Source of the DNA: Bryobacterales bacterium
GTDB taxonomy: Bacteria > Acidobacteriota > Terriglobia > Bryobacterales > Bryobacteraceae
Length of the DNA stretch: 64,000 bases
Reading direction: 5' to 3'
Assembly (NCBI GenBank): GCA_016789905.1
Contig: JAEUQC010000059.1
Span: forward strand, 1-64,000
Position 1 is the stretch's first letter; each line of letters starts with the position of its first letter. Position numbers and translations under genes: made by a program. Below, piece by piece: positions 56,834 through 64,000 of the stretch. The notes beneath the pieces are model-generated. The model was not told the origin of the DNA. It did not search any database and was given only the letters and a program-made list of their open reading frames with translations.

Positions 56834-58278
56834 GGGCGCTCGCCACCCATCACCCGGTCGAAGAGGTTTGCCTGGAGTTGGAGGATCACGGCACCTTCAG
56901 GCGCTCGGCCGTCGAGTTCTTCGGCCTTACAGGCAACGGCGCACCGCGCGACCCATCAGCCGCGGCTGGCCGTCTGGCGGAGCAGTTCGTCCACCACAAT
57001 CGTTCCATCCTCGCCGCGCTCGATGTCCACATCGATCGCGACTACGACGGGCGTGACGTGTCGCTGCTCATCCGCTCCGGCAGCGCCGTCGGCGCCGTCC
57101 CTCTCTACTCTCCCACCTCCGCCCAGCCGGATTATGGGCTCGTCGTTCAGCCCCGCTTTCCCTGGATGGGCATTGGGCCCATGCTGTCGGAAATGGGCTG
57201 GCGCGTCGGGCCCTCTCCGCTGCGCCTGCCTCTCCTCCGCCGCTCCGAACGCCGCGTGCCGCCATGGGTGCTCTCGTCGATGGTGCTGGTACGCATGAAC
57301 GCTCTCCTCGATTCGCTCGATCGCCGTTTTGAAGTGGTCGCGGAGGATCGCTCCGCCCCCCGAGGTTCCATCGATTGGGGTCTCTATGCCACCACCCGCC
57401 TGCCCCGCGCGCACGTCCTCTCCATCCCCTGCTGCTTTCCCGACCTTCGCGATGATCGCCAGTTGAAGGGCGCCGTCCGCTATACCGTCGAAAAGCAACT
57501 GCGTTCCCTCGAAACGCAGGTGGAACACGGCGCCTTTGTCCACCGCCTTCTCGCCTTCGGTCGCCACATCCAAAGCCGCGTCCATTCCGTGCCGGTCCAC
57601 ATTCCCACGCGCGGAACGCTCGACGCCTGGCTGCGGCGTCCTTTGCGCGCACAGCAGTTTCTGGACGGCGTCCAGGGCATTCAGTGGACCGCCGAGGATC
57701 GGGGTCTCGCCGGTATAAGTGATTTGGAGGGCATTCCATGGCGAATGCCCATGGATGCATTCTTTGAAGCCTGGGTTGAAACCATGCTCAGGCGCGTAGC
57801 CCAGCAAGCCGGCGGACGGCTCAGCGTTGGCCGAATGCGTGAAACCGTCCACGCACTCAATTGGCAGCCCACCTACAGCGGTTCCCAGCGCGCTCTGATC
57901 CCAGATTTTTCCATCGTCTTCGACGGCGTCACAGTCATCATCGATGCGAAATACAAGCGCCACTTGGAAGAACTGGAGTCACACTCCTGGGCGCGCGTCG
58001 AATCCGATCTGCGCGACCAGCACCGCCACGATCTTCTTCAGGTCCTTGCCTATGCTGCTCTTGCCACCACGCCGAATGTGATCGCCTGTCTTGCCTACCC
58101 ATGCGACGCCACCCGTTGGAATTCGTTACGCCAGCGCGGTCGTCTCCACCATCATGCCGAAATCACCGTCGGTGCCCGTACTGTTCGCCTGTGGCTCACC
58201 GCCGTGCCCATGGCTATTCCCACCACCGAAGTTGCCGAATCGTTCTCCGCCGAACTCGTCCCCCTACTGCCCCGTTAA
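56830..58278 (+). CDS. mcrC: McrC-type endonuclease subunit
   Basis: Nuclease subunit of the McrBC-like system, 482 residues. The GTG at 56830 overlaps the mcrB stop. The N-terminal ~300 residues bind the McrB ring in known systems and here include FFGLTGNGAPRDP, YGLVVQPRFPWMG and RRVPPWVLSSMVLVRM. The C-terminal PD-(D/E)xK nuclease domain reads ALIPDFSIVFDGVTVIIDAKYKRH, with PD at 358-359 and D-A-K at 372-374; a later segment DQHRHDLLQVLAYAALATTP is the Q-x-Y-like helix. Both catalytic elements are intact, so the system looks functional. It converges on the ceramidase-like gene with a 15-bp overlap of 3' ends. Confidence 0.9.
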   Translation: MRALATHHPVEEVCLELEDHGTFRRSAVEFFGLTGNGAPRDPSAAAGRLAEQFVHHNRSILAALDVHIDRDYDGRDVSLLIRSGSAVGAVPLYSPTSAQPDYGLVVQPRFPWMGIGPMLSEMGWRVGPSPLRLPLLRRSERRVPPWVLSSMVLVRMNALLDSLDRRFEVVAEDRSAPRGSIDWGLYATTRLPRAHVLSIPCCFPDLRDDRQLKGAVRYTVEKQLRSLETQVEHGAFVHRLLAFGRHIQSRVHSVPVHIPTRGTLDAWLRRPLRAQQFLDGVQGIQWTAEDRGLAGISDLEGIPWRMPMDAFFEAWVETMLRRVAQQAGGRLSVGRMRETVHALNWQPTYSGSQRALIPDFSIVFDGVTVIIDAKYKRHLEELESHSWARVESDLRDQHRHDLLQVLAYAALATTPNVIACLAYPCDATRWNSLRQRGRLHHHAEITVGARTVRLWLTAVPMAIPTTEVAESFSAELVPLLPR

Positions 58279-59610
58279 CCCCGCCAACTCCTTCACCTTC
58301 CCCGCAATCAACTCCTCCAACTCCTCCGCATACGGCGCTGGCAGCCCATACTCATCCATATCCTCCACCCCCTCATACCCGCCCTCCCGCAGCACCCGCA
58401 GCGACGGAATATACGACAACAACTCGTTGTTATAACCCGCCACCCACGTCCCATCGTTCCCAAACTCACGCTTAAACCGCAGGCAATAATCCACCACCGC
58501 CTCCCCCGTCAATCCAATAAACGTCATCGTCCCGCCGAACCGCCACACCTGAATCGGATACGGATGCGACTCCGGCAGCTTCCCCTCTTTCGTCAATTTA
58601 TCCAGCAAATACTGAATCTGCCGCCGCTTCCCGCCCTGCGCCTGCCGCAGTCGCGCCTCCAGCGCCTCCCGCGTCGGCGCCTTCCGGAACGGAACATCTA
58701 TCACCGCATACGCCGTTTTCAACTCTCCCTTCACCGCCTGCATCGGCGCCCGCAGCACCGCCTCCACCGCCCGCGCCAGGATCGTTCCATACCCCGCCGC
58801 CAGCCCCACCGCCTCCGGCCCGTCGCTGTTCATAATCCGCGGCAGCGGATTCGCGTCCCCGCCGCATCCCTGCACGAACAGCGCCGTCACTCCCGCGTAC
58901 CTCGTCTCCAGCGCCGCCTGAGCGTACCCCGCGTAATCACCGCTAATCTTGTATCCCGATAGCGCCGTCGTATGGCAGCTATATCCAAACAGCACCGCTC
59001 GCAGCCTCCCTTCCGGCGCCCGTATTGCCAGCACCGGCACGTCATGGTCAACAGGTCCATACAGCGCCCGCCCTCCCGGCCGCGCCCGCCGCCGGTTCAC
59101 CGCGAACCCCGCCAATCCCTGTTCAAACCACAACTCCGCCGGCGCCAGCGCCGCTATCGCCTCTCCCGCCGCCTGCACCATCCGGTCCTGCAGCCAGTTC
59201 GTGTACCGGTCCACCACGTCCCGCTCCGCCCCGCTCAGGTTGTAGTAAAGGTGCAGCACCTGCCCCGTCACCGGCGCGCTGTGGTTGTGCGAATAATTCA
59301 GCACCAGCCGCTCCCTCGGCACGCCGAACTGCTTGTCAATTCGCGTCGCTACGTTCGCGATCATCGCCACGTCCAGCCCCTGCAGGTCGCTCGTCATCAG
59401 CACCGACGTTCGCCCGTTCTGCCGGAACGCCGCGGCCTTCACGTAGATCTTCTCCGTCACCCCTTCCGACGCGCGTATGCGGCTCGCATATCCCGACAGC
59501 CAGATCGGCTCCGCCGGCGTCACGTCCACCTTCGCCGCCCCGGCCTCCCACAGCGGTTGCGCGGCTAACGGCAGGCACAGTACCAGAAAACGAAAAAACA
59601 TAGGCGTCAT
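58264..59610 (-). CDS. Neutral/alkaline ceramidase-like protein, secreted
   Basis: A 448-residue protein with a signal peptide (FFRFLVLCLPLAAQPLWEAG). It resembles the N-terminal catalytic domain of neutral non-lysosomal ceramidases: AAKVDVTPAEPIWLSGYASR, VLMTSDLQGLDV, RLVLNYSHNHSAPVTG (zinc-ligand His region), LFGYSCHTTALSGYKISGDYAGYA, and LFVQGCGGDANPLPR (the G-D-x-x-P region). True ceramidases hydrolyse the ceramide amide bond and are ~650-750 residues; this one lacks the C-terminal beta-sandwich, as do many acidobacterial relatives, whose substrates are unknown. It overlaps the adenylate-forming gene by 4 bp. The ATG at 59610 or the third codon (59601) may be used. Confidence 0.85.
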   Translation of the reverse strand: MTPMFFRFLVLCLPLAAQPLWEAGAAKVDVTPAEPIWLSGYASRIRASEGVTEKIYVKAAAFRQNGRTSVLMTSDLQGLDVAMIANVATRIDKQFGVPRERLVLNYSHNHSAPVTGQVLHLYYNLSGAERDVVDRYTNWLQDRMVQAAGEAIAALAPAELWFEQGLAGFAVNRRRARPGGRALYGPVDHDVPVLAIRAPEGRLRAVLFGYSCHTTALSGYKISGDYAGYAQAALETRYAGVTALFVQGCGGDANPLPRIMNSDGPEAVGLAAGYGTILARAVEAVLRAPMQAVKGELKTAYAVIDVPFRKAPTREALEARLRQAQGGKRRQIQYLLDKLTKEGKLPESHPYPIQVWRFGGTMTFIGLTGEAVVDYCLRFKREFGNDGTWVAGYNNELLSYIPSLRVLREGGYEGVEDMDEYGLPAPYAEELEELIAGKVKELAGLTGQ

Positions 59611-60794
59611 AGCGGCTCCGGCGGCAGCAGCATCTCCTCCCGTATGATCTCGTTCCTAGGGTCGAACAGCCGTTGAAACCGCCGCCGCTTCGTCCCCGGC
59701 GCCTCCCCGCGCAGCGGCGCCAGGTCAATCCGCGCCGGGTTCCGCAGCGCCTTGTTCAATTCCTGCAGCACCCCCGCCGGCGGCGTCGCCACCGTCTCCA
59801 GCGTGAAGTGCCCCGCGTCGTGCTGCACCAGCGTGTAGTCCCGCAACGTGCGCAGCGCCTCGTTTATGTCCAACGGAAACAGCGGATGATACATCCCGCC
59901 GCTATGGTCCAGCAGTATGTCCTGCAGCCGCCCTTCCACCGCCGTGAACTTCCGCAGCGGCGTCTGGCACGGGCACGCCTCCCCCAGCACCAGCACATCG
60001 TCCATCCGGTAGCGCTCGAACCGCTGGCTTGTCCGCGCCGCGTCCGTGATCACTGGCACCGCGCGGTCCGGCCGGCTCTTGAATCGCATCCCTTCCAGCC
60101 GCACCAGGTCCCCGTTCCAGTGCAGCCCCCCATGCCGGCACCCCGCCGCCAGGAACCCTTCCTTGGCTTGGTACAGGTTTACCGGCGACGTTCCAAACAC
60201 GCGCCGCAGCCGTTCCCGGTCCTGCGGAAACAGCGGTTCGGCCGCGCTCAGCAGCGTGTGCGGTTGGAATGGCCGCCTCTGGTACGCTGCCGTTTCGGCC
60301 AGTGCCAGTAGCGCGCTTGGCGGCCCGATCAGTACATTCGGCGCCAGGTCGCACAGCCGCGGCGCCCAGTGCGCCGCCGTCTGTGTCAGTCCGAAAAAGT
60401 GAACGAATCTCGATGCCTCATACAATCGGCTATTGTGCTTCAGCAGCAGCGCCGCGTTCAGTGTCAACAGTTGTCCCGGCGCCAGAAACTTTCCCAGTAT
60501 CGTCCCCAGCCACCGGTCCCGTTCCGCCTGCGTCGTGATAAACACGCCCGGCTCCCCCGTCGTGCCCGTCGACAGGCCAAAGCTATATCCGGCGCGCGGC
60601 GAAATGCCTGTCTCCAACTCTTCCCTCGCCAGCCGCCGCGCCTCCTCCAGCCCCACCCCCAGCGCGTTGTACTGGCCGAAGTTCGCCGCCATCTCCGCCT
60701 CGTCGCACACCGGCCCCGCCATCACTGTCTCCGGCAACGGCCGCGGAAACCGCGCCGCAATGTACGCCCGTGCGATGGCGAGTTTACTGTTCAT
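59607..60794 (-). CDS. F390 synthetase-like adenylate-forming enzyme
   Basis: A 395-residue protein resembling the coenzyme F390 synthetase/PaaK branch of the adenylate-forming superfamily. Visible motifs are the phosphate loop GYSFGLSTGTTGEPGVFITT, VLIGPPSALLALAETAA, SAAEPLFPQDRERLR, and GRLQDILLDHSGGMYHP in place of the usual hinge. It should activate a carboxylate as an acyl-AMP; no CoA site is obvious. The ATG at 60794 is used because family resemblance starts there. It lies between a metallo-beta-lactamase-fold gene (11-bp overlap) and a ceramidase-like gene (4-bp overlap). The FGQYNALGV region near the N-terminus also matches the family style. The substrate is unknown. Confidence 0.83.
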   Translation of the reverse strand: MNSKLAIARAYIAARFPRPLPETVMAGPVCDEAEMAANFGQYNALGVGLEEARRLAREELETGISPRAGYSFGLSTGTTGEPGVFITTQAERDRWLGTILGKFLAPGQLLTLNAALLLKHNSRLYEASRFVHFFGLTQTAAHWAPRLCDLAPNVLIGPPSALLALAETAAYQRRPFQPHTLLSAAEPLFPQDRERLRRVFGTSPVNLYQAKEGFLAAGCRHGGLHWNGDLVRLEGMRFKSRPDRAVPVITDAARTSQRFERYRMDDVLVLGEACPCQTPLRKFTAVEGRLQDILLDHSGGMYHPLFPLDINEALRTLRDYTLVQHDAGHFTLETVATPPAGVLQELNKALRNPARIDLAPLRGEAPGTKRRRFQRLFDPRNEIIREEMLLPPEPL

Positions 60795-61620
60795 GCTGAT
60801 AGGCCGCAATGGATGCTTCGCAGTGTGAGGGGATAAGCGGCACGTCCGGGCGCCGGCGTTGGAACTCATGCAACTTCTTAAGCGTGGCGCGGAACGCCGC
60901 AGGGTCACCAATCAGCGCTCCCGCCGGCCACCCCGGCAGCGCCAGGTCGCTGATGTTCCGCCGCGTCCATGCCGCGTCGGCCACCAGAAACACCCAGCGG
61001 TTTTCCCCCTTCCGGCACAGCAGCCCGTACTGGCCCAAAGCGTGCCCGGGCAGCGCAATCGCCACTATGGATCCATCTCCCGCCACGTCATACCCCGCCG
61101 TAAACGGCCGCCACGTCTCGTCCAGTTCCACCATCGCCAACTCTTCTATCGCCCTCGCCCGCGCTGCAAAATCCGCGGGCAGCAGTTCCGGAAAAAACGC
61201 CGCCCGCGCCCGTTGCGGCCCTGTCAATTTCCCCAACGCCTCCAGTCCCGCCCGCGAATGCAGAATCGGCGCCGCCGGCATCTCCCGCAAACTGCCGATA
61301 TGGTCCGGATGAAAATGCGAAAGGAAGATCGTGGCGATCTCGGATAGCCCAACCCCCAACGCGCGCAGATGAACCGGAATCGCGTCTTCTGCTCGTACCT
61401 GGAACGGCAGAATCCTCCGGTAAAGCCGCGCCGCCAGGCTTCCGGCCCGCGCCAGCGGCGCCCCGTAACCAGTATCGAAAAGCACCAGTCCCGCCTTCGG
61501 ATGGCGAATCAGTGCCGCCATCGCCGGTAGGTGCAAATCTTCGAACCACGAACCGCTTTCCACCAGCCAGGCCCGGTTCCGGCAGTGGCCGACACAAAAC
61601 AGATGCACGTCCACTGTCAT
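60784..61620 (-). CDS. Metallo-beta-lactamase fold hydrolase
   Basis: A 278-residue hydrolase with the metallo-beta-lactamase fold. The first metal motif is IFLSHFHPDHIGSLREMPA (H-x-H-x-D-H), followed by DETWRPFTAGYDVAGDGSIVAIALPGHALGQYGLLCRK with the third His and VFLVADAAWTRR with the bridging Asp. The final His lies near LIPSHCEASIAAY. Such enzymes hydrolyse lactones, thioesters or phosphodiesters. The ATG at 61620 is chosen because the upstream KAS III gene stops at 61626. Proximity to KAS III and an adenylate-forming enzyme suggests lactone or thioester chemistry, but this is inference. Confidence 0.88.
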   Translation of the reverse strand: MTVDVHLFCVGHCRNRAWLVESGSWFEDLHLPAMAALIRHPKAGLVLFDTGYGAPLARAGSLAARLYRRILPFQVRAEDAIPVHLRALGVGLSEIATIFLSHFHPDHIGSLREMPAAPILHSRAGLEALGKLTGPQRARAAFFPELLPADFAARARAIEELAMVELDETWRPFTAGYDVAGDGSIVAIALPGHALGQYGLLCRKGENRWVFLVADAAWTRRNISDLALPGWPAGALIGDPAAFRATLKKLHEFQRRRPDVPLIPSHCEASIAAYQHEQ

Positions 61621-61625
61621 GGCCG

Positions 61626-62603
61626 TTAGTATCGCAGGACAATCCCGCACAAAGATACTCCCGCCGCCGTGTTCACCAGCAGCGCCGTCCGCCCCCGCCG
61701 CAGTTGCCCGCTCTCTATCGCCCGGTGCAGCGCAAACGGCACCGAAACGCTCACCTGGTTTCCCGTCTCCGCCAGTATGTCCATCACCCCCGGTCCCTCC
61801 CCGCGCCGCGCCAGTTGCTTCCGCAAAAACGCCAGCCCCACCGCGCTCGCCTGGTGCGGAATCACTACATCCACCTCCTGCCGCAGCAGTTCCTCCAGGA
61901 ACGGTGGAAAGTGGTTCTGTATCAGCCGCAGCAGCGCCCGCCCGTTCATCGCGAACAGGTAGTCGTTCTCGTCCTCCGGCGGCGTTCGCATGTTGAACCG
62001 CGATCCCCCTGCCCGCATCACCGACAATTCGGCGCCTTCGCTAATCGTCGCATTGCGAATTTCGATAATCCCCTCTTCTCCCTCCGCCGGCCCCACTATC
62101 GCCGCCGCCGCTCCATCGCCAAACAGCGTGCATGTGTCCAGGTCGTCCCACCGCAATCCCTTCGACGCCAGTTCCGCCGCCGCCACCGCCACCCGTCTCC
62201 ACATCCCCGCCCGTATCCCTGCCGCCGCCATCTCCAGGCCCTTCATAAACCCCGCGCACGACGCGTTGATGTCGAAACACGTCACCCCTTCCGCCCGTCC
62301 CTCCAATCGCCGGTGGATCAGTATCGCCGTCGATGGCATCGGCTGCTCGCTCATCACCCCGCAAAACAGAATCGCGTCCAGTTCCTTCGCCGCCAGCCCC
62401 TCCGCCCGCAGCGCCCCTTGCACCGCCGCCGCCGCCATCATGCTCGCCGTCTCTTCCCGGTCTGCGAAGTGCCGTGTCTCCACCCCATTCCGCGCCAGCA
62501 CTGTCCCCGGCGCCACCCCAAGCCGCGCGTCCAGTTCCGCCGCCGTCACTCGCCGCGCCGGCAGATACGTGCCCGTTCCCAAAATTCGTACAGGTAAAAA
62601 CAT
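61626..62603 (-). CDS. 3-oxoacyl-ACP synthase III-like enzyme
   Basis: Ketosynthase III of 325 residues. It has the full FabH catalytic triad by position: Cys 116 in DINASCAGFMKGLEMA, His 250 in DVVIPHQASAVGL and Asn 282 in ILAETGNQVSVSVPF. The fold starts VRILGTGTYLPARRVTAAEL at the ATG at 62603 and ends AGVSLCGIVLRY. These enzymes condense acyl-CoA with malonyl-ACP, or make ester or other C-C bonds in secondary metabolism. It is first in a four-gene set with an MBL hydrolase, an adenylate-forming enzyme and a ceramidase-like protein, so a dedicated role is more likely than housekeeping fatty-acid initiation. It is divergent from the HAD gene, 58 bp apart. Confidence 0.92.
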   Translation of the reverse strand: MFLPVRILGTGTYLPARRVTAAELDARLGVAPGTVLARNGVETRHFADREETASMMAAAAVQGALRAEGLAAKELDAILFCGVMSEQPMPSTAILIHRRLEGRAEGVTCFDINASCAGFMKGLEMAAAGIRAGMWRRVAVAAAELASKGLRWDDLDTCTLFGDGAAAAIVGPAEGEEGIIEIRNATISEGAELSVMRAGGSRFNMRTPPEDENDYLFAMNGRALLRLIQNHFPPFLEELLRQEVDVVIPHQASAVGLAFLRKQLARRGEGPGVMDILAETGNQVSVSVPFALHRAIESGQLRRGRTALLVNTAAGVSLCGIVLRY

Positions 62604-62661
62604 TCGCGCTTCGCCGTGCGTCAGTATAGCAGCGGCCCGGTTTTGCGCTAGCTTGTGGAAA

Positions 62662-63399
62662 ATGGTAGTTTTCACTGATCTGGACGGCACCCTGCTGGAC
62701 CGCGACACCTACAGTCACGCGCCAGCCGATTCCGCCATCGACCGCTGCAAAGCCCTCGGCGTCCCGATCGTGCTGGTCACCAGCAAAACCCGCGCCGAAG
62801 TGGAGGCGTTGCGTCTCTCCATGCGCCACACCGGCCCCTACATCATCGAAAACGGCGCCGCGGCAATCCTTCCAGGACACCCCGATCTCATTCTCGGCGC
62901 CTCCAGTTCCGCCTCCCGCGCCGCCCTCCGCCGCGCCTCCTTCGTCTCCGGTGTACTAGTCCGCGGCTTCAGCGACATGTCCATCGACGAAATCTGCCAG
63001 CGCAGCGGTCTGCACCCAGAAATCGCCGCCCTCGCCGCCCGCCGCGAGTACGGCGAACCCTTCGTTGTCCTCAGCGGCCCTGTCTCCCGTCTCGAATCCG
63101 CCCTGGCCGAACTCGGCTTTCAAGTCACTCGCGGAGGCCGCTTCTTCCACGTTCTCGGCGGCTGCGACAAAGCCCGCGCCGTCCGAAAAGTAGCCGAATT
63201 CCTGAACGACGGTGACACAATTGGCCTCGGCGACGCCCCCAACGATATCCCCTTCCTCCTCACCGTCCGCCGCCCCATTCTCATCCCGTCTCCTCACCTC
63301 CATGCCATGCGTGCCGCCCTCCCCAATGCCTTCATCGCTCCTGAGCCCGGCCCCGCCGGATGGTCTCGCGCCCTTCTCGAAATCCTCGACAACCCATAA
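62662..63399 (+). CDS. Mannosyl-3-phosphoglycerate phosphatase-like HAD hydrolase
   Basis: HAD-IIB phosphatase of 245 residues that would remove phosphate from mannosyl-3-phosphoglycerate in mannosylglycerate synthesis. Motif I is VVFTDLDGTLLDRDTYSH, motif II VLVTSKTRAEVEALR, then GPYIIENGAAAILP, and motif IV GDTIGLGDAPNDIPFLLTV. The R-x-E-V-E-x-L and ENG blocks are typical of MPGP/YedP proteins. No mannosyl-3-phosphoglycerate synthase gene is in the window, so another phosphosugar substrate is possible. The ATG at 62662 starts at motif I; much longer in-frame sequence upstream is antisense to the KAS III gene and is not real. Confidence 0.88.
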   Translation: MVVFTDLDGTLLDRDTYSHAPADSAIDRCKALGVPIVLVTSKTRAEVEALRLSMRHTGPYIIENGAAAILPGHPDLILGASSSASRAALRRASFVSGVLVRGFSDMSIDEICQRSGLHPEIAALAARREYGEPFVVLSGPVSRLESALAELGFQVTRGGRFFHVLGGCDKARAVRKVAEFLNDGDTIGLGDAPNDIPFLLTVRRPILIPSPHLHAMRAALPNAFIAPEPGPAGWSRALLEILDNP

Positions 63400-63458
63400 A
63401 TCCGAAAATGTGCCTAAAGTACCAGGACCATAGTAGTAGGGTATTGGGACTCGTCCTA

Positions 63459-63488
63459 TTGACCGTCCTAGGTAGTTCGCATTAGTCT
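63459..63488 (+). promoter_or_regulatory. Possible promoter of the PilZ gene
   Basis: TTGACC (63459-63464) and TAGTCT (63483-63488) are 18 bases apart, ten bases before the GTG start at 63498. Upstream are short overlapping palindromic words (GGACTCGTCC and GGACCATAG-type stretches, 63425-63470) that could bind a regulator. The fit is moderate. Confidence 0.4.
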
Positions 63489-63497
63489 TGTGGAGAC

Positions 63498-63821
63498 GTG
63501 AGCGAACAACGCAAAAATCAACGATTCGAATTGAAGCTGCCCATCGAGCTCGTAAAGGCGGGCGGCGACGAAACTACCCACGTAGGGGAAACACGCAATC
63601 TGAGCTCGGGCGGTGTGCTATTCACCACCGAAGGACGATTGCAGAAAGGCGATCCGATCGAATACATGGTCACCCTGCCCGCCGCCGGCAGTGAGGTTGG
63701 CGTTCGGCTGCGTTGCATGGGCAAGGTGGTTCGCGTGGATGAAAAGGAAGGCGTTACCTCCCGGCCGCCCTTTTCCATCGCCGCGACTTTGGAACGGCAC
63801 GAATTCCTCCGCCGCTCCTAA
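63498..63821 (+). CDS. PilZ domain protein
   Basis: A 107-residue single-domain PilZ protein, a cyclic-di-GMP effector. The N-terminal R-x-x-x-R-like loop reads RKNQRFEL, and the second motif (D/N-x-S-x-x-G) reads TRNLSSGGVLF, so the ligand-binding residues are kept. Beta strands continue through GDPIEYMVTLP, VGVRLRCMGKVVRVDE and FSIAATLERHEFLR. The start is a GTG at 63498. No partner gene is linked within the window; it is likely a cytoplasmic switch for envelope or motility functions. A nearby degenerate GGDEF protein (10637) is unrelated by position. Confidence 0.92.
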   Translation: MSEQRKNQRFELKLPIELVKAGGDETTHVGETRNLSSGGVLFTTEGRLQKGDPIEYMVTLPAAGSEVGVRLRCMGKVVRVDEKEGVTSRPPFSIAATLERHEFLRRS

Positions 63822-63881
63822 GCCCACTTGTTGCGTTTCCTGTAAGGGCGTGGTAGCAAAGAAAAAGCGAAACCGCGCCCT

Positions 63882-64000
63882 ATGAATCTCACCCTTGGCT
63901 TTCCGGATCCGGCAGGGTCCGAACAAAACGATCCCGGCCTCTCCCTCCGCCGCCCAACCGGGCTCGATGGCGCCGTCAACCGGTTCCGCGAATGGATGGC
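63882..64000 (+). CDS. Unidentified protein, N-terminal part only
   Basis: An ATG at 63882 opens a frame that runs past the window edge (39 codons seen: MNLTLGFPDPAGSEQNDPGL, then SLRRPTGLDGAVNRFREWM). The sequence is not recognised. No signal peptide or membrane segment is visible. It may start further downstream or be part of a longer gene. Confidence 0.45.
   Translation, partial: MNLTLGFPDPAGSEQNDPGLSLRRPTGLDGAVNRFREWM

Noticed and set aside
1..64000. tRNA, rRNA, CRISPR arrays, integrases or transposases
   Set aside because: No cloverleaf-like sequence, regular short repeats with spacers, or recombinase motif was found in intergenic gaps or coding frames on inspection by eye.

Overview
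The window is about 64 kb of GC-rich bacterial chromosome with tightly packed genes on both strands and no tRNA, rRNA, CRISPR array or intact transposon. Gene content suggests an Acidobacteriota member, probably Bryobacterales/Solibacter-like: a sulfatase with a twin-arginine leader, SBBP-repeat surface protein, nidogen/Ig-repeat secreted protein, an ECF sigma factor of the type abundant in that phylum, PilZ and RDD proteins. This placement is inferred from gene content and composition; no search was run.

Layout. 1-9 kb: truncated sulfatase, Fic gene broken by one in-frame TGA, ORF6N protein, divergent typA/der, NCS1-like permease, an H1-like Lys/Ala/Pro protein with a terminator-like hairpin in its leader, and rlpA. 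9.5-16 kb: sigma-54 activator, response regulator with a degenerate GGDEF domain, glycosyltransferase, a small membrane protein, and an overlapping methyltransferase/CoA-transferase pair. 16-26 kb: an apparent TssB-TssC sheath fusion without other T6SS genes, a frameshifted DUF3667 gene, a HlyD-type adaptor, two exported proteins, an anti-phage dCTP deaminase homologue and an aldo/keto reductase.

26.4-35 kb: sugar-nucleotide and heptose genes: a UDP-glucose dehydrogenase homologue lacking the catalytic Cys, an SDR, an epimerase, a GT2 enzyme, a Gfo/Idh/MocA oxidoreductase, then HddA-, HddC-, GmhA- and GmhB-like enzymes and a short transaldolase. The heptose genes give a plausible route from sedoheptulose-7-phosphate to a nucleotide-activated heptose. 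A perfect 29-bp inverted repeat lies between two convergent genes here, and the top strand changes from C-rich to G-rich.

35-46 kb: a large polytopic membrane protein with twin C-terminal modules, a 1973-residue surface protein with SBBP repeats followed by nine ~146-residue repeats, its adjacent ECF sigma factor, and a divergent S9 peptidase.

46.3-58.3 kb: twelve co-directional genes, mostly with 4-bp overlaps. GYF-RDD, zinc-ribbon/membrane, DUF4129-like, DUF4350-like, MoxR, DUF58, SpoIIM-like and RDD proteins lead directly into an McrB/McrC restriction pair. 58.3-62.6 kb: four minus-strand genes (KAS III-like, metallo-beta-lactamase fold, F390-synthetase-like adenylate-forming enzyme, neutral-ceramidase-like protein) that look like one lipid or small-molecule operon. 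The window ends with a mannosyl-3-phosphoglycerate phosphatase-like HAD enzyme, a PilZ protein and the start of an unidentified gene.
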